This document shows, one piece after another, positions 5,882-6,437 of a DNA stretch of 6,437 bases. Both the position numbers and the translations under genes were made by a program. Location: positions 1 to 6,437 of the forward strand of contig JAISDI010000123.1 in the NCBI GenBank assembly GCA_031264895.1, read 5' to 3'. Each line of letters begins with the position of its first letter. Within the stretch, counting starts at the first letter, position 1. The notes under the pieces were generated by a model. It saw nothing but the letters and a program-made list of their open reading frames with translations. It searched no databases and had not been told where the DNA came from. The DNA comes from Endomicrobium sp. (GTDB taxonomy: Bacteria > Elusimicrobiota > Endomicrobiia > Endomicrobiales > Endomicrobiaceae).

Positions 5882-6437
5882 TACTTTACGGATACGGGCA
5901 CTACCAATCCCGCCTCGGCGGGCCTGCCGTAAACGGAAGAATTCATTTTATTTTCATTGTATACGCCGTTAAGCCATTTCTCTCCTTCTTCTTTTGACAA
6001 AAACTCAACGACTCCTTTTGTGTTTTCCGCAAGTCTCACTTTATGATCTAAAAAGTTCCGTATTCTTTTTGGCGTCCACTGAACCATCCACGTTTCCGCT
6101 ATGTTTTCCAAAGACGCGCAGCTGCCCAAAGAGTCTTCAATTGCTTGAACGTCCGTCGCCGTAAATTTTTCCGCCATTATTGCGCCGTACTCTTTTGCAT
6201 TTGACTTGGAAGCGCCGTTTTGATTTAAGAAATTGACCATAACATCGTTTTCCGCCGCATAATCAAGCGGAGTATAACCGGTTTTTTTCTCCTGCGCGTT
6301 TACGGCGGCTCCGTTATTGATCAAATATTTTGCAATGTCTATATTTCCTTTCATCACGGAAGTCATCAAAGGAGTTTTGCCGTTTCTTCCGCTTTTATTT
6401 ACGTCAGCGCCGCTTTTGACCAAAAACTTGACCATAT
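5881..6437 (-). CDS. Ankyrin-repeat protein, C-terminal part (5' end beyond window)
   Basis: The reading frame is open to the right edge, and the first visible residues (MVKFLVKSGADVN) are the second half of an ankyrin repeat, so the true start lies outside the window; the ATG at 6433-6435 is probably internal. Numbering from that ATG, there is a partial ankyrin repeat (1-14), a complete one (17-48, GKTPLMTSVMKGNIDIAKYLINNGAAVN), and a shorter degenerate one (about 52-78, GYTPLDYAAENDVMVNFLNQNGA). Residues 79-158 are a predicted helical region that I do not recognise, with a tryptophan-bearing stretch AETWMVQWTPKRIRNFL. Residues 168-184 (ending VVPVSVK) are encoded within a palindromic repeat and may be a run-on from a repeat insertion. 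Ankyrin repeats mediate protein-protein binding, so a partner-binding role is likely, but the partner, location and function cannot be told. It is followed by a 421-bp spacer and is probably not in the same operon as the radical SAM gene. Confidence 0.85.
   Translation of the reverse strand, partial: MVKFLVKSGADVNKSGRNGKTPLMTSVMKGNIDIAKYLINNGAAVNAQEKKTGYTPLDYAAENDVMVNFLNQNGASKSNAKEYGAIMAEKFTATDVQAIEDSLGSCASLENIAETWMVQWTPKRIRNFLDHKVRLAENTKGVVEFLSKEEGEKWLNGVYNENKMNSSVYGRPAEAGLVVPVSVK
5885..5933. repeat. Palindromic element inside the 3' end of the ankyrin gene
   Basis: The outer arms TTTACGG (5885-5891) and CCGTAAA (5927-5933) enclose a GC-rich hairpin, CCCGCC (5909-5914) with GGCGGG (5917-5922). 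The whole element encodes residues 168-184 of the ankyrin protein fragment. Its GC content is visibly higher than the surrounding coding sequence, which supports an inserted repeat. On the minus strand it is not followed by a U-tract, so a terminator role is unlikely. Confidence 0.65.

Noticed and set aside
1..6437. CRISPR array, tRNA, rRNA or transposase gene
   Set aside because: No regularly spaced direct repeats, cloverleaf, rRNA-like sequence or transposase motifs were seen on either strand.

Overview
The window reads as a chromosomal segment of a moderately AT-rich Gram-negative-type anaerobe. All real genes lie on the minus strand, so the biological reading order runs from the right edge to the left. 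Elusimicrobiota (an Endomicrobium-like lineage) is my best guess. It rests on the gene set, weak Shine-Dalgarno use at one start, and abundant palindromic intergenic repeats whose spurious translations resemble the HPELVSGS and MDSRLR-type peptides common in repeat-rich genomes. This is inference; the sequence contains no phylogenetic marker that would settle it.

Layout in transcription order: (1) 6437-5881, the 3' part of an ankyrin-repeat protein gene whose 5' end is off the window and whose last 17 codons lie inside a palindromic repeat. (2) 5880-5460, a 421-bp spacer with no convincing gene. It is filled with short inverted repeats, including a BIME-like pair of 32-bp palindromic units in head-to-head orientation. 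(3) 5459-3003, an 818-residue fusion of a TIGR03960-type (B12-binding-like) radical SAM protein with a C-terminal TIGR03936/DUF2344 domain. (4) 3013-1739, a secreted or periplasmic SGNH-fold protein with a TPR insert that has apparently lost the catalytic C-terminal histidine. (5) 1730-303, a full-length RNase G (Rne/Rng family) with GTG start. (6) 302-1, a second gene-free stretch packed with hairpins of the same mosaic repeat type.

Genes 3 to 5 form a tight operon: genes 3 and 4 overlap by 11 bp, and 8 bp separate genes 4 and 5, with the Shine-Dalgarno of rng sharing bases with the preceding stop codon. Radical SAM/DUF2344 and RNase G are frequent chromosomal neighbours in bacteria, often with the ribosomal protein genes rplU and rpmA further downstream, which would lie off the left edge here. 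The unusual part is the exported SGNH/TPR protein inserted between these two cytoplasmic RNA/ribosome-associated genes. The operon is bracketed by outward-facing, inverted copies of a short repeat module (GCCTTAGCAGG with nearby GGCGGC and TTAGAACGGCAAC).

No tRNA, rRNA, CRISPR array, transposase gene or riboswitch could be supported. I see no clearly novel multi-gene system. The most interesting items are the SGNH/TPR pseudoenzyme in the operon, the repeat-derived C-terminus of the ankyrin protein, and the doublet repeat.
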